In this document: positions 1 through 9,741 of the stretch, in pieces
Layout: each line of letters begins with the position of its first letter
Position numbering within the stretch: position 1 is the stretch's first letter
Assembly (NCBI GenBank): GCA_046091665.1
Contig: JBJTCD010000108.1
Coordinates: 1 to 54,852, forward strand
Direction: 5' to 3'
DNA from: CAIUPE01 sp046091665
Lineage (GTDB): Bacteria > Pseudomonadota > Alphaproteobacteria > Rhizobiales > Beijerinckiaceae
DNA length: 54,852 nucleotides
Notes under the pieces: generated by a model
The model's database searches: none
Told to the model about the DNA's origin: nothing
The model's input: the letters and a program-made list of their open reading frames with translations, nothing else
Program-made: the position numbers and the translations under genes

Positions 1-504
<504 letters not shown>

Positions 505-832
505 TAGAGTAAGATCTGGTCTCGATCACATCACGTTCTTGACGGAGATCATTCACCCCGAAAGGCGAATGAGCTCTTGCTTTTGAGAAAAACGCGAATG
601 ATCGAGCGGTTCTCTTGTTTGTTCAAGGGGTTACCTTGAACCGCAAGGACTCCGCCGTCCGCGTTTCTCTTTCTTTCTATTCACTTGTCAAACAGCCACA
701 TCCGAAGATGTCTACGATGTCTTCAACCGGCAAACGTTTCTGCCTGACGTGAGTCAGGCCATGCAGTGCCCGAAAGTACCGGAAACGTAGAACCGGCCGC
801 CGCCATAAGGCAGCGACGCCGTGTGTGGGGCG

Positions 833-862
833 TATATAGTCGGGGGGGTTTTTCCCTGTCAA
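833..862 (-). promoter_or_regulatory. Putative rrn operon promoter
   Basis: On the minus strand there is a perfect -35 TTGACA (857-862), an 18-base spacer and a TATATA -10 (833-838), about 330 bases upstream of the mature 16S 5' end. A long leader of this size is normal for an rrn operon. The rest of the gene-free stretch 505-1061 would be the rRNA leader (505 to about 825, which I cannot resolve into boxA or processing stems) and the region upstream of the divergent M23 peptidase gene. A second TTGACA at 686-691 has no acceptable -10. Confidence 0.6.
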
Positions 863-1061
863 CTGAGAAAGTCGAAATTTTTTGCAAAAGATTCATGAAC
901 CACCCCTAATCTATTGTAATTTATAGGGAATTGCCTCCATTTTCGATGGGGTGAGTTACCAAGATTATCCCTCGACGGGTGGCTTTTGACTGGACCTTTG
1001 CCCTCGCCCTGCCGTATTCCTACGCAGAAGGACGTCCGGAACGACAAAGAGGGCCAAGGCT

Positions 1062-3098
1062 TTGACAGATATTACGGCCGTTCCGGCGCCGGTTCGAAAA
1101 TCATTACTCGCGGACCGCAAGATCCGACTGCTTGCACGCCGGGGTGATCGAACGGGCGATCACCTGCCGCCGCTCGATGACCGCTTTCGCCCGGATGACT
1201 TCGCTCCGCCCCGCGTCAATCTGCGCTGGTTGATCGGCGCGATCCTCACCGCCTTTGCGGGTGCTGGTTTGATTGGTTCCGCGATCATCTATTCGCTCGA
1301 GCGCAATAGCGGGGGCATAGTGAAGCCCGACATCTTGCCGCTTACACGACTGGGCGATGACGCGCTTTCAGGAACAACACTCTCAAAAGGTGATCGTCTT
1401 GTTGCAAATGAATTGATTTCCGCTCGCCAGAGTTTCAAAGCACCAACTCCCGTGAAGGTTGGCGATCAAGAAATCATCAAGCTTCAACCCTATGTGCGTG
1501 TTTCAACCAATCTTGTTCTTGCGCCGATCGGCTACGCGAATGATGTGCCTAATTTTGATCCTCTCAAAATTTTTGCCGGCGCAGATAATGCGGAAATTCC
1601 AAAACTTGAAATCAGAGCGGCCGACAATGATCCGGACGTCTCGTTAAAACGTCGCGCTTTGAGCAGTGTAAGCTTCACAGCAAATTCGACATTGTCTTTG
1701 AGTGACGCACAAATTGAATCGCAAGTGGAAGAAGCGCGACAAGCTGCGATCAATCTCGGCCGCGCCATGCCCACAACATTTGGTGATCAACAATTTTTAA
1801 CGCGCACCTTGCCGCTTGCGATAGGCTCATCAACAACCGCAAATATTGATACGGCGTTCTCAAATATTCAAATCAGCGTTGTGCCGGAGAATGTTACCGA
1901 TATTGCTAAGAAGCCACCGAAACCCACAGCGGTTCAATCAACAAGCGATGAGCGTATTGTTAATCTGAAAAGAAGTGATCAGATCGATCGCATTCTCATG
2001 GCCAATCGCGTGGCGCGCCCCGTTGCAAGTGAAGCCGCAAAAATAATCTATCAGCAAATCAAAGATACGCCGATAAAAGACGGTCAGAAATTACGCATCT
2101 TGCTATCGGTGCCGCCCAATCCAAAAAGCGAACCGCGCTTGCTGCGCGTGATACTTTATGATGCTGATCAAATTACCGCGATCACAGCCATCAACGATCA
2201 AGGGAATTTCGTCGCCGTCGCGCCCCCCTCATCGGAAGGGATTGTCGGCGCCGAAGAGCAGCCCGATGAGGCGCCCACGGAGACCAATAAATTCACGCTC
2301 TATAATAGTCTTTATGAAACCGCGTTGAAGAATGATATTCCCAAACCGATCATCGAGCAGTTGATCCGGATCTATTTCTACGACGTCGATCTTCAACGGA
2401 AAGTCACGGGTGGCGATTCATTTGAAGTTTTCTACGCCGAGGATGAAGAACGCGCGGATCGTTTTGAAGTCCTATACGCCGCATTGTCTGTATCTGGCAT
2501 CACAAAGCGCTATTATCGCTATCGCGCGCCAGAAGATAACAGCCTTGATTATTTTGACGAGCAAGGAAAATCGAACCGGCGCTTCCTGATGCGCAAACCG
2601 ATCACCGAAGGCATTTTCCGGTCCGGCTTCGGCATGCGATATCATCCGATTTTGAAAGTTGAACGACTGCACTCGGGCGTTGACTGGGCCAATGCGGTGG
2701 GCACACCTATTCTCGCAGCTGGTGATGGTGTCGTGACATGGGCTGACTGGGACACCGGCTATGGACGCCATATTGAAATTCAACATGCCTATGATTTCGT
2801 GACGACCTACTCGCATCTCTCGGCCTTTGCCAAAGGCATCACCGAAGGTGTGAAGGTCCGGCAAGGACAAGTGATTGGTTATCTCGGAAGCTCGGGCCTC
2901 TCAACGGGGCCACATCTTCATTATGAAGTCCTTGTCAAAGGCGAGTTTAAAGATCCGATGGCGATTAAATTGCCGCGCAATAAAGAATTAAATAACAGCG
3001 AGATCGCACTGTTCAAACAACAACAAGACATCATCAACGACATTATGTCGAAAGCGCCGGGCGCCTTACGTGTGGCAAACAAACCCGCTCAACCCTGA
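1062..3098 (+). CDS. M23 family metallopeptidase, membrane-anchored
   Basis: 678-aa protein of the LytM/M23 peptidoglycan endopeptidase type. It has a basic cytoplasmic N-terminus (about 1-53), one transmembrane helix (about 54-78), a long periplasmic region without a recognised domain, and a C-terminal M23 domain (about 520-640). The domain retains the zinc ligands: His and Asp in LHSGVDW (about 535-540) and the HLH of GPHLHYEV (about 617). It should therefore be catalytically competent and cut cell-wall cross-links in the periplasm. The start is a TTG at 1062 preceded by AAGAGGG at suitable distance; no in-frame ATG lies nearby. It is transcribed away from the rRNA operon, and the next gene starts within 10 bases of its stop. 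Confidence 0.9.
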   Translation: MTDITAVPAPVRKSLLADRKIRLLARRGDRTGDHLPPLDDRFRPDDFAPPRVNLRWLIGAILTAFAGAGLIGSAIIYSLERNSGGIVKPDILPLTRLGDDALSGTTLSKGDRLVANELISARQSFKAPTPVKVGDQEIIKLQPYVRVSTNLVLAPIGYANDVPNFDPLKIFAGADNAEIPKLEIRAADNDPDVSLKRRALSSVSFTANSTLSLSDAQIESQVEEARQAAINLGRAMPTTFGDQQFLTRTLPLAIGSSTTANIDTAFSNIQISVVPENVTDIAKKPPKPTAVQSTSDERIVNLKRSDQIDRILMANRVARPVASEAAKIIYQQIKDTPIKDGQKLRILLSVPPNPKSEPRLLRVILYDADQITAITAINDQGNFVAVAPPSSEGIVGAEEQPDEAPTETNKFTLYNSLYETALKNDIPKPIIEQLIRIYFYDVDLQRKVTGGDSFEVFYAEDEERADRFEVLYAALSVSGITKRYYRYRAPEDNSLDYFDEQGKSNRRFLMRKPITEGIFRSGFGMRYHPILKVERLHSGVDWANAVGTPILAAGDGVVTWADWDTGYGRHIEIQHAYDFVTTYSHLSAFAKGITEGVKVRQGQVIGYLGSSGLSTGPHLHYEVLVKGEFKDPMAIKLPRNKELNNSEIALFKQQQDIINDIMSKAPGALRVANKPAQP

Positions 3099-3107
3099 TT
3101 GCGCTTT

Positions 3108-4040
3108 ATGACAACGCTGTTTGCACTCATTCCGATTGTATTGCCGATTTTTGGTCTGATCGGTGTTGGATTTCTTGCGCGGATCGGCAAGCTCATCGGC
3201 GACCGCACAGGCGATGGTTTATCCGATTATGTGTTCTCCATCGCGGTTCCCTGTCTCATTTTCAAAACACTCAATGCGACAGGAATTCCGAGCGATCAGC
3301 CTTGGGGTTATTGGTTTGCTTATTTTGGCGGAACGGCGATTGTCTGGACAATCACAATGGTTCTTGGCCGTTCGCTTTTCAGCTTACAAGCGTCTGAAAA
3401 TGTGGTTGCGGGTTTCACAAGCGCGCAATCGAATACGGTTCTCGTCGGCGTACCCTTAATCTTGCAAGCCTATGGCGATGAGGGCGCGATCCCGCTTTTT
3501 CTTTTGATCGCGGTGCATCTGCCCATTATGTTTACGGCCGCGACTTTATTAATGGAAGGCAACAAAACGCATTTTGTGATCGTCTTTCGACAATTGATCA
3601 CACATCCGATTTTACTCTCGATTTTGTTTTCCGCGTCTTTTCATTTGTCGGGATGGCCGGTTCCGACCTTCCTCAAATCTCTCATTGAAGCGATTGCCGC
3701 GTCAGCCCTGCCCTGCGCGTTGATTGCGATGGGCATTGCGCTCAAACGCTACGGAGTTCAGGGACGGATTTCACTCGCAACCACCGTCACATTTTTCAAA
3801 TTAATCCTTCATCCCTTGCTTGTTTATGTGCTAGCTTTTCATGTGTTTCCGGTTCCCCCGGTATGGGCCGGAGTTGCTGTGCTCTTTGCAGCAGCACCTT
3901 CCGGCATCAATGCCTATCTTTTTGCCGAGCGCTACAAGACGGGTGTGCAATTATCGTCAAGCGGCATTGCGCTCTCAACCGCGCTCTCAATCTTTTCCAT
4001 TTTGATTTGGCTTGCCGTACTTGGCATTAAGCCACTGTGA
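3108..4040 (+). CDS. AEC family (auxin efflux carrier-like) transporter
   Basis: About 310-aa polytopic membrane protein with roughly ten hydrophobic segments split by a central loop, the layout of the AEC (auxin efflux carrier/malate permease) family. Conserved features include an N-terminal LPIFGLIGVGFLAR stretch and a C-terminal half rich in small residues (AAAPSGINAYLFAERY). Bacterial members export or import small organic acids; the substrate cannot be read from sequence. The ATG at 3108 is chosen. A TTG at 3099, directly after the stop of the M23 gene, would add three residues, and neither has a clear Shine-Dalgarno, so translation is probably coupled to the upstream gene. It converges on gluQ with a 4-base gap. 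Confidence 0.88.
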   Translation: MTTLFALIPIVLPIFGLIGVGFLARIGKLIGDRTGDGLSDYVFSIAVPCLIFKTLNATGIPSDQPWGYWFAYFGGTAIVWTITMVLGRSLFSLQASENVVAGFTSAQSNTVLVGVPLILQAYGDEGAIPLFLLIAVHLPIMFTAATLLMEGNKTHFVIVFRQLITHPILLSILFSASFHLSGWPVPTFLKSLIEAIAASALPCALIAMGIALKRYGVQGRISLATTVTFFKLILHPLLVYVLAFHVFPVPPVWAGVAVLFAAAPSGINAYLFAERYKTGVQLSSSGIALSTALSIFSILIWLAVLGIKPL

Positions 4041-4044
4041 TCCA

Positions 4045-4905
4045 TCACGCAAAGCCGAGCAGCTTTTTGATTTCCTCGGCTGTCACGCCTTCATCCCGTA
4101 AATCACGTAACGCTCGCGAGCCGCGGCTCTTTGCCAATTTTTCCCCTTCATCATCCATAATCAGATGATGGTGCCGATAACGCGGTGTGGGAAGATCAAG
4201 AAGCATCTGGAGGACACGATGTATTGAAGTTGATGCAAAGAGATCGGCCCCCCGAATGACATCACTCACGCCTTGGCGCGCGTCATCCATCACAACACTC
4301 AAATGATAACTTGTTTTGACATCTTTGCGCGCAATCACCGCGTCACCCCATGGATCAAGAGACGCGAGACTTCGCGAAGGCACATCACCTTCATGATACT
4401 CATCGAAAGAAAGATCATTCGGAATGATTGCCTTCAAGACTTCATATTTCAATCGCATCACATGGCGATCGCCTTTTGCAATGCGTGCTCGGCGCTCGTC
4501 CTCGGAAAGATGGCGACAGTTGCCGGGATAAAGCGGGCCACCATCAGGATCTTGCGCGCCCTTCGCATCGCGCGTGATTTCAGCGCGTGAGCAAAAGCAG
4601 GGATAAAGCCATCCGGCTTCATCAAGCTGCGTCACCGCATCAGCATAGAGGGGCAAATGTTCTGATTGACGCAATACCGGCGTTTCCCATTCCAGGCCCA
4701 GCCATTCAAGATCTTCATAGATCGCGTCCTCATAATGAGTGAGCGAACGCAAAGGATCGATGTCTTCGATCCGTAAGAGAAAGCGTCCGCCTTCTCGCTT
4801 CGCACGGTGAAAATTCAATAAAGCGGAATAGGCATGACCGAGATGAAGAAGGCCATTCGGCGATGGCGCAAAGCGATAAAGGGGTTGCGTCCCAGACTCA
4901 TTCAT
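4045..4905 (-). CDS. gluQ: Glutamyl-Q tRNA(Asp) synthetase
   Basis: 286-aa truncated paralogue of glutamyl-tRNA synthetase that attaches glutamate to the queuosine base of tRNA-Asp rather than to the 3' end. The HIGH-type signature is HLGH (residues 21-24) after RFAPSPNG. The KMSKS equivalent is KLAKS near the C-terminus. The C-terminal anticodon-binding domain of true GluRS is absent. The zinc-ligand pattern CFC...YPGNC (about residues 98-123) is present, as expected for YadB/GluQ-RS. Length matches the family (about 290). The ATG at 4905 is the natural start. It runs opposite to both neighbours. Confidence 0.94.
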   Translation of the reverse strand: MNESGTQPLYRFAPSPNGLLHLGHAYSALLNFHRAKREGGRFLLRIEDIDPLRSLTHYEDAIYEDLEWLGLEWETPVLRQSEHLPLYADAVTQLDEAGWLYPCFCSRAEITRDAKGAQDPDGGPLYPGNCRHLSEDERRARIAKGDRHVMRLKYEVLKAIIPNDLSFDEYHEGDVPSRSLASLDPWGDAVIARKDVKTSYHLSVVMDDARQGVSDVIRGADLFASTSIHRVLQMLLDLPTPRYRHHHLIMDDEGEKLAKSRGSRALRDLRDEGVTAEEIKKLLGFA

Positions 4906-4970
4906 TTCATCATCATGGCTGAAATTTCTTGCGTTGTCATTGATCTCTTTGCCGCCTCGAGTCTTTCTGG

Positions 4971-5621
4971 ATGAATCCTCTAATCATAGATCATGATGAC
5001 GCGCTCGACTTCGGTCTGCATGCGGTCATTGAACTCGATCCCAAACTCGCGCCGCTTCTGGATTATGCCGGGCGTCCCAACTTGCGAAAGCAACCACCGG
5101 GCTTTCCGGGCCTTGTCGGCATCATCATCTCGCAACAAGTCTCAACCGCCAGTGCAAATTCGATCTTCGCCCGCGTCAGCGCGCATTTCGGCGAGATCGC
5201 CCCTTCGCATTTTCTCGAAAGCGATGATGAGACTCTCAAATCACTCGGTCTCTCCTCGCCCAAGATCAGAAGCCTGCGCGCCACCGCTCACGCCGTAGCC
5301 CATAATCATCTGCCTTTGCATGAACTTCACACCTATCAGGCAGAAGAAGCGATTGCGGCGCTCACATCGGTCAAAGGCATCGGGCCATGGACCGCCGACA
5401 TCTATCTCCTTTTTTGTTTGGGCCACGCAGACGCATTTCCCGCTGGCGATCTGGCTCTGCAAGAAGCTGCGCGGATGGGTTTTCGCATGCGCGCGCGGCC
5501 TGATGCGGCAAAGCTTGAAAAGCTTGCGCGGCGGTGGCGGCCTTATCGGGGAGTCGCGGCGAAATTGCTTTGGGCCTATTACGGCGCCATGAAGGCCAAG
5601 CGAGAAGCCAAATCTTCGTAG
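4971..5621 (+). CDS. DNA-3-methyladenine glycosylase II-like (AlkA family, HhH-GPD)
   Basis: 216-aa HhH-GPD base-excision repair glycosylase. The helix-hairpin-helix reads VKGIGPWTADIYL, followed by the catalytic aspartate in FPAGDLALQEA, equivalent to the AlkA active-site Asp. An ISQQVS motif in the N-terminal half matches AlkA-type enzymes. It lacks the N-terminal domain of E. coli AlkA, so it is a short AlkA-like form. It would remove alkylated purines from DNA. There is no 4Fe-4S cysteine cluster, which argues against MutY or Nth. It sits 27 bases upstream of the esterase gene, likely in one operon. Confidence 0.9.
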   Translation: MNPLIIDHDDALDFGLHAVIELDPKLAPLLDYAGRPNLRKQPPGFPGLVGIIISQQVSTASANSIFARVSAHFGEIAPSHFLESDDETLKSLGLSSPKIRSLRATAHAVAHNHLPLHELHTYQAEEAIAALTSVKGIGPWTADIYLLFCLGHADAFPAGDLALQEAARMGFRMRARPDAAKLEKLARRWRPYRGVAAKLLWAYYGAMKAKREAKSS

Positions 5622-5648
5622 AACCAAAGCCTTCCAGAATGTGAGATC

Positions 5649-6308
5649 ATGACAAAAATTGATGGACCCCGCCTCGCTCCGAAATCCGGCAAAGCCGATG
5701 CCTTGGTTGTGTTTCTGCATGGCTATGGCGCGGATGGCCGCGACCTCATCGATCTCGGGCAGCAATGGCAAACTTGGCTTCCGAATGCGGTCTTCGTCTC
5801 CCCTCACGCGCCCGAGCCTTGCGGCATGTCGCCGATGGGTCGGCAATGGTTTCCCTTAACGATGCGCGATCCTTCCGAGCGCTGGCGCGGCGTTGTCGGC
5901 GCGCGCCCCTCGCTTGACACTTTTCTCGATGAAGAACTCGAAAAACATCATCTCACACCCGATCGCTTGGCGCTTGTGGGCTTTAGCCAAGGCACGATGA
6001 TGGCGCTGCATGTTGGCCTTCGTCGCGCTGTCTCGCCTGCGGCGATCCTCGGATTTTCCGGCGTGTTGGTCGGCCCTGAACATTTAGATGAAGCCACCGG
6101 CAAACCGAAAATTCTGCTCGTTCATGGCGACCGTGATGAAGTCATTCCGCTTGATGCCTTGTTCATGTCAGCGGACGCATTGGGCAAGGTTGAAATTCCT
6201 TGCCAATGGCATCTCTCTTTCGGAATCGGCCACGGCATTGATGGCGGCGGCTTACGCCATGGTGGTTTGTTTCTCGCCCAATCGCTTTATGGCCGCACGC
6301 CGGATTAG
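5649..6308 (+). CDS. Carboxylesterase/phospholipase family alpha/beta hydrolase
   Basis: 219-aa alpha/beta hydrolase of the phospholipase/carboxylesterase family (YpfH / acyl-protein-thioesterase-like). Visible features: the oxyanion-hole strand VVFLHGYGADGRDL, the nucleophile elbow GFSQG with the catalytic serine, the acid aspartate near LLVHGDRDEVIP, and the catalytic histidine in GIGHGID. The triad is complete. Natural substrates in this family are short-chain esters or acyl thioesters; the exact one is unknown. Its stop (TAG 6306-6308) overlaps the stop of the convergent EamA gene. Confidence 0.88.
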   Translation: MTKIDGPRLAPKSGKADALVVFLHGYGADGRDLIDLGQQWQTWLPNAVFVSPHAPEPCGMSPMGRQWFPLTMRDPSERWRGVVGARPSLDTFLDEELEKHHLTPDRLALVGFSQGTMMALHVGLRRAVSPAAILGFSGVLVGPEHLDEATGKPKILLVHGDRDEVIPLDALFMSADALGKVEIPCQWHLSFGIGHGIDGGGLRHGGLFLAQSLYGRTPD

Positions 6309-7210
6309 GTGACAGGCACAGCGGCTTTCGGTGCAGTTGAAACAATCGCGACACCGAAGAGAACTATCACGCCCCCTGCAATTTCACGCAAGCCCAAAGT
6401 CTCACCAAGAAACACAACGGATAACAACGCAGCAAAGACAGGCATCAAATAACCGATCATCGCCGCTTTCGTGGGACCTTGTTGACGAATGAGATACATG
6501 AAAATGGTAATCGGCATCGCGGTTGAAAAAATACTCAGCGCAAGCGCCGCGGGCCAATCAACAAGTATCGGTCCATAGACATTTATACCGCCGAGACCCA
6601 ATGCGAGAAGTGTTGCCACAAGGCCAGAAACAACTTGTTGGCCTAAGGCCATTCGTGCAGGCTCAACATGCGGAATGAATTTTGCGTAAACATTCCCGAG
6701 CGCGTAACAGAGCGACACGATCACCATCGCCAGTGATCCAATCAAAGTCGAACCATCGGCAGAAAACGCCGCAGGGCCAATCAATAGCGTAATACCGACA
6801 AGACCAATCAACACGCCGCCCAAACGGCGCAAGGTCAATTTCTCATCGACAAAAGCGATATGCGAGAGAACGGCAACCATCAAAGGGCCGGAGGCTTGAA
6901 TCATCGCGCTTGGACCAGCGGCGGCATGTTCAAGCGCGAAAGCGGTGAGCACATTCGGCAGCCAGCCATTGAGCGTGCCGAGAACCAACCAGGGCACAAA
7001 CTCTCTGCGTGAGGGCAAAGGGGAATGCTCGCGCAAAGAAAACCACAAACTTAAAACCATTGCGGCGAGCGCGGCGCGCGTTGATGCAATCGCAAAGGGA
7101 TCAACTTTATCCGCCAAGAGCTTCATGAAGATAAATCCGCTCGACCACATGAGTGAGCATGAAAAAAGTTGAATCACGTAAAGCTGCCGCTCGGATTTGA
7201 TCATGATCAC
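6305..7210 (-). CDS. EamA/DMT family transporter (RhaT-like exporter)
   Basis: 301-aa protein with ten predicted transmembrane helices in two homologous EamA halves, the drug/metabolite transporter superfamily layout. The N-terminal half has SSGFIFMKLLADKVDPF; the second half ends with the typical FLGETLGLREIAGGVIVLFG. Such carriers export metabolites or amino acids; the substrate is undetermined. The start overlaps the mutT stop by 4 bases (the ATG at 7204 is an alternative start two residues in), so mutT and this gene form a translationally coupled pair. Its 3' end overlaps the convergent esterase stop. Confidence 0.9.
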   Translation of the reverse strand: MIMIKSERQLYVIQLFSCSLMWSSGFIFMKLLADKVDPFAIASTRAALAAMVLSLWFSLREHSPLPSRREFVPWLVLGTLNGWLPNVLTAFALEHAAAGPSAMIQASGPLMVAVLSHIAFVDEKLTLRRLGGVLIGLVGITLLIGPAAFSADGSTLIGSLAMVIVSLCYALGNVYAKFIPHVEPARMALGQQVVSGLVATLLALGLGGINVYGPILVDWPAALALSIFSTAMPITIFMYLIRQQGPTKAAMIGYLMPVFAALLSVVFLGETLGLREIAGGVIVLFGVAIVSTAPKAAVPVT

Positions 7211-7611
7211 GCCCCGAGTAAATCAATGAGCGCGGGAATCAGAGGTTCGTCCGCAGGCGGCATCGGATAATCGCGTAAGGTACCAGGCTTCACCCATTTG
7301 AGCGCAGCATGTTCGCGCGGTTCAACAAGCCCTTCCCACCGTCTGCAAATATAAAGCGGCATCAAGAGGTGAAAATCATCATAGGCATGGCTTGCAAAAG
7401 TGAGCGGCGCCAAACAGGGCTCTTTTACCGTGATGCCAAGTTCCTCGTGCAATTCACGAATAAGAGTCTCTTCAGGACGTTCGCCTGTCTCAACTTTACC
7501 GCCCGGAAATTCCCAGAGCCCCGCCATGCCTTTGCCTTCGGGGCGTTTAGCAATCAAAACGCGGCGATCCGCATCAATAAGCGCACAGGCAACAACGAGC
7601 AAAAGTTTCAC
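7207..7611 (-). CDS. mutT: NUDIX hydrolase, 8-oxo-dGTP diphosphatase type
   Basis: 134-aa MutT-like NUDIX protein that hydrolyses 8-oxo-dGTP to the monophosphate, preventing A:T to C:G transversions. The full Nudix box is at residues 38-60 (G-x5-E-x7-REL-x-EELGI), and MAGLWEFPGG precedes it as in genuine MutT enzymes. Length agrees with MutT (about 130). It is the first gene of a two-gene minus-strand unit with the EamA exporter. Upstream, 7612-7804 is a divergent intergenic region shared with the DUF882 gene, in which I could not identify a convincing promoter. Confidence 0.92.
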   Translation of the reverse strand: MKLLLVVACALIDADRRVLIAKRPEGKGMAGLWEFPGGKVETGERPEETLIRELHEELGITVKEPCLAPLTFASHAYDDFHLLMPLYICRRWEGLVEPREHAALKWVKPGTLRDYPMPPADEPLIPALIDLLGA

Positions 7612-7804
7612 AACGGAGAGTCCAGATCAGATGCTTTACAGAGCGCGCACTCTAGCGAAAGCGTCCGCCGGAGCAAGGAGAAGAGGGCGAATTGGACCCG
7701 GGTTTACCGGCAATTAATCTTTTTCGGAAAGAAGTTGTTGACCTTGTTATTCACTGATTTGGCCGGAACGCTCTGGCCATCGAGCCTGAGGCCGACACGT
7801 TTTC

Positions 7805-9436
7805 ATGTTTCTTTCGAAGTGTTTCTCCGAAATTCGCGGCTCGCGGCCAGCGCGTTTCGTCACCGTGTCCCTCCTCGCGCTAACCGCGCTTGTCTCGGCT
7901 GTCGAATCAGGCGGCAACGCGATTGCCAATGGTGAATCGCGCACAATCTCGATCTATCATACGCATACGGGTGAAAGCCTCACGGTTGAATATAAGCGCA
8001 ATGGCAGTTTCGACCGCGATGCGCTTGAGAAGTTGAATTGGCTCTTGCGCGATTGGCGCCGCGATGAACCGACCAGCATGGATCCGCGCCTCTTTGATAT
8101 TGTGTGGGAAGCGCAACGCAGCGTCAGCTCAACGGAACCGATCAATGTGGTCTCCGCCTATCGCTCACCGCAAACCAATGCAATGTTGCGCCGTCAATCC
8201 AAAGCGGTTGCGAAAAATTCGCAACATATGCTCGGCAAAGCGATGGATTTCTATTTGACGGACGCGAATATCACCGATCTTCGTGAAATCGGAATGCGCA
8301 TGCAGCGCGGTGGTGTTGGCTATTATCCCAATGCATATACGCCTTTTGTGCATCTTGATGCCGGTAGCGTGCGCCATTGGCCGCGTATGTCGCATGATGA
8401 ATTGGCGCGTCTCTTCCCGGATGGAAAAACCGTTCACATTCCGTCAGACGGAAGGCCGCTTGAGCGTTACGCAGAAGCCGAACAAGAAATTCTCGCCAAT
8501 GGCGGAACTGTGCTCGGCACATCACTTGCGGATGCCGGCGATGGTTCGACAGCATCGAAACCAAAAAGCCTCTGGGCCTTTTTGTTTGGCGGTGGCAATG
8601 CAGAAGAGGACGAGAGCGAAGTCGTCGCGCAAAAGCCGGTCTCGCGCGTGGCTCTCGCTAAACCCTCAGTTGCTGCTGATGACGAAGCCCCCGATACGCC
8701 AGAAGCCGCCATCACCCGCAAACCCATACAAGCAAAACCGGCTGCAGTGGTGGTGTTGCCACCGCTCTCCTCGTTCAAACTCGCGAAGGCCGCCCCCAAA
8801 GCCCCAATGCCTTTGGCGCGCCCCGGCAGCCAACCGCTCTTGGCGCTTAACAATGGGGGCCCCCAACTTGTCTGGCAGACGGGCGCTCAACCGCTCGCAA
8901 AGGGAAAAGGCGCGCCTTTATCCGCCAATATTGCGGGTCGGGGCCCTGCTCTGATCGGACCTGTGGCCGATGTGCCGCTACCGCCATTACGTGAAAAAGC
9001 CGGGCGCGTGGCTGTGCTCTCGAATGATGATGGACCGGCGACAACGGCGAGCATCGGAGCGCCGAAGACAAAAGCCGCTCTTCCGCCTTTGATGGCAGAG
9101 CCGCAAAGCGCCCCCACCATCGCGCTCGCTTACGCACCGATGTCAGACGCTCCGACACCGTCGCAAGTCGCACCGCGCGCAAAAACCGCTGCCAGACCGG
9201 ATGTATCAAAGTTCCCGGAGCACAAGCCTAATCAGCCTGCAACTACTCCGGGCAAAACCCTCTCCAAAGAAGCCGTCGCGGCCGCGCAAATGCCCGCAAG
9301 CGCTTCAACGACGCGTTTCTCCATGGCGGATGACCCAGCGCCTGTGCAAGGACGTTTCTCAACAAAGGATACCGCGGTGTGCTCAGCAAAAGCCGTGGCT
9401 GCGGGTCAGGCCTGCATCCCTAACGCTTCGAGGTAA
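7805..9436 (+). CDS. DUF882 (YcbK/M15A-like) peptidase-domain protein with proline/alanine-rich tail
   Basis: 543-aa exported protein. A signal-anchor-like hydrophobic stretch (about 20-45) is followed by a DUF882/peptidase M15A-like domain (about 48-220). Zinc-site-like elements are visible: the His in SQHMLGKAMDFYL (with a nearby Asp) and HLDAGSVRHW. This fold is found in D,D-carboxypeptidase-like cell-wall enzymes. The remaining ~320 residues are low-complexity, rich in Pro, Ala and Lys, and probably an extended linker that spans the periplasm. The start at 7805 lacks an obvious Shine-Dalgarno. The 3' end overlaps the convergent gapR gene by 31 bases. Confidence 0.85.
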   Translation: MFLSKCFSEIRGSRPARFVTVSLLALTALVSAVESGGNAIANGESRTISIYHTHTGESLTVEYKRNGSFDRDALEKLNWLLRDWRRDEPTSMDPRLFDIVWEAQRSVSSTEPINVVSAYRSPQTNAMLRRQSKAVAKNSQHMLGKAMDFYLTDANITDLREIGMRMQRGGVGYYPNAYTPFVHLDAGSVRHWPRMSHDELARLFPDGKTVHIPSDGRPLERYAEAEQEILANGGTVLGTSLADAGDGSTASKPKSLWAFLFGGGNAEEDESEVVAQKPVSRVALAKPSVAADDEAPDTPEAAITRKPIQAKPAAVVVLPPLSSFKLAKAAPKAPMPLARPGSQPLLALNNGGPQLVWQTGAQPLAKGKGAPLSANIAGRGPALIGPVADVPLPPLREKAGRVAVLSNDDGPATTASIGAPKTKAALPPLMAEPQSAPTIALAYAPMSDAPTPSQVAPRAKTAARPDVSKFPEHKPNQPATTPGKTLSKEAVAAAQMPASASTTRFSMADDPAPVQGRFSTKDTAVCSAKAVAAGQACIPNASR

Positions 9437-9648
9437 AGCTCCAGAATCGCCTCTTCCTCTTTGCGTTCAGCATGGTCCTTGCGGCGCAAAGTGACAATTT
9501 TGCGCATGATCTTGGTGTCAAATCCGTTGGCTTTCGCCTCAGAGTAAACGTCGCGGATATCACCCGCGAGCGCGGCCTTTTCTTCCTCAAGCCGCTCGAT
9601 GCGCTCGATAAAGGCTTTGAGTTCTTCGCCTGATACCGAATTCGACAT
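9406..9648 (-). CDS. gapR: GapR family DNA-binding protein (DUF2312)
   Basis: 80-aa small coiled-coil protein of the GapR/DUF2312 family, restricted largely to Alphaproteobacteria. In Caulobacter, GapR binds overtwisted AT-rich DNA ahead of forks and transcription complexes and helps topoisomerases. Visible signature: an N-terminal ELKAFIERIERLEEEK coiled coil, then IRDVYSEAKANGFD and a KIMRKIVTLRR segment. The ATG at 9648 (MSNSVSGEEL) is chosen over the upstream in-frame start at 9705, because family members begin there and the extra 19 residues are not GapR-like. Its last 31 bases lie antisense to the end of the DUF882 gene. Confidence 0.92.
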   Translation of the reverse strand: MSNSVSGEELKAFIERIERLEEEKAALAGDIRDVYSEAKANGFDTKIMRKIVTLRRKDHAERKEEEAILELYLEALGMQA

Positions 9649-9741
9649 AAGTGCCTCGCCTGACTTTTTGGGTGGGAAGAAAAGTGAGGCTTTCCTGTCG
9701 GCCATCGGCCTCCCGCGGTCAAGCGCGGGCGAGTGAGGATC

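Noticed and set aside
686..691. Second TTGACA on the minus strand upstream of 16S
   Set aside because: No -10 within 16-19 bases (AGAAAC is poor); the 833-862 pair is far better.
8283..8954. 223-codon ORF in an alternative frame of the DUF882 gene
   Set aside because: It overlaps the M15A-like domain and the Pro/Ala-rich tail; the sequence is Arg/Ser-rich without domain signatures.
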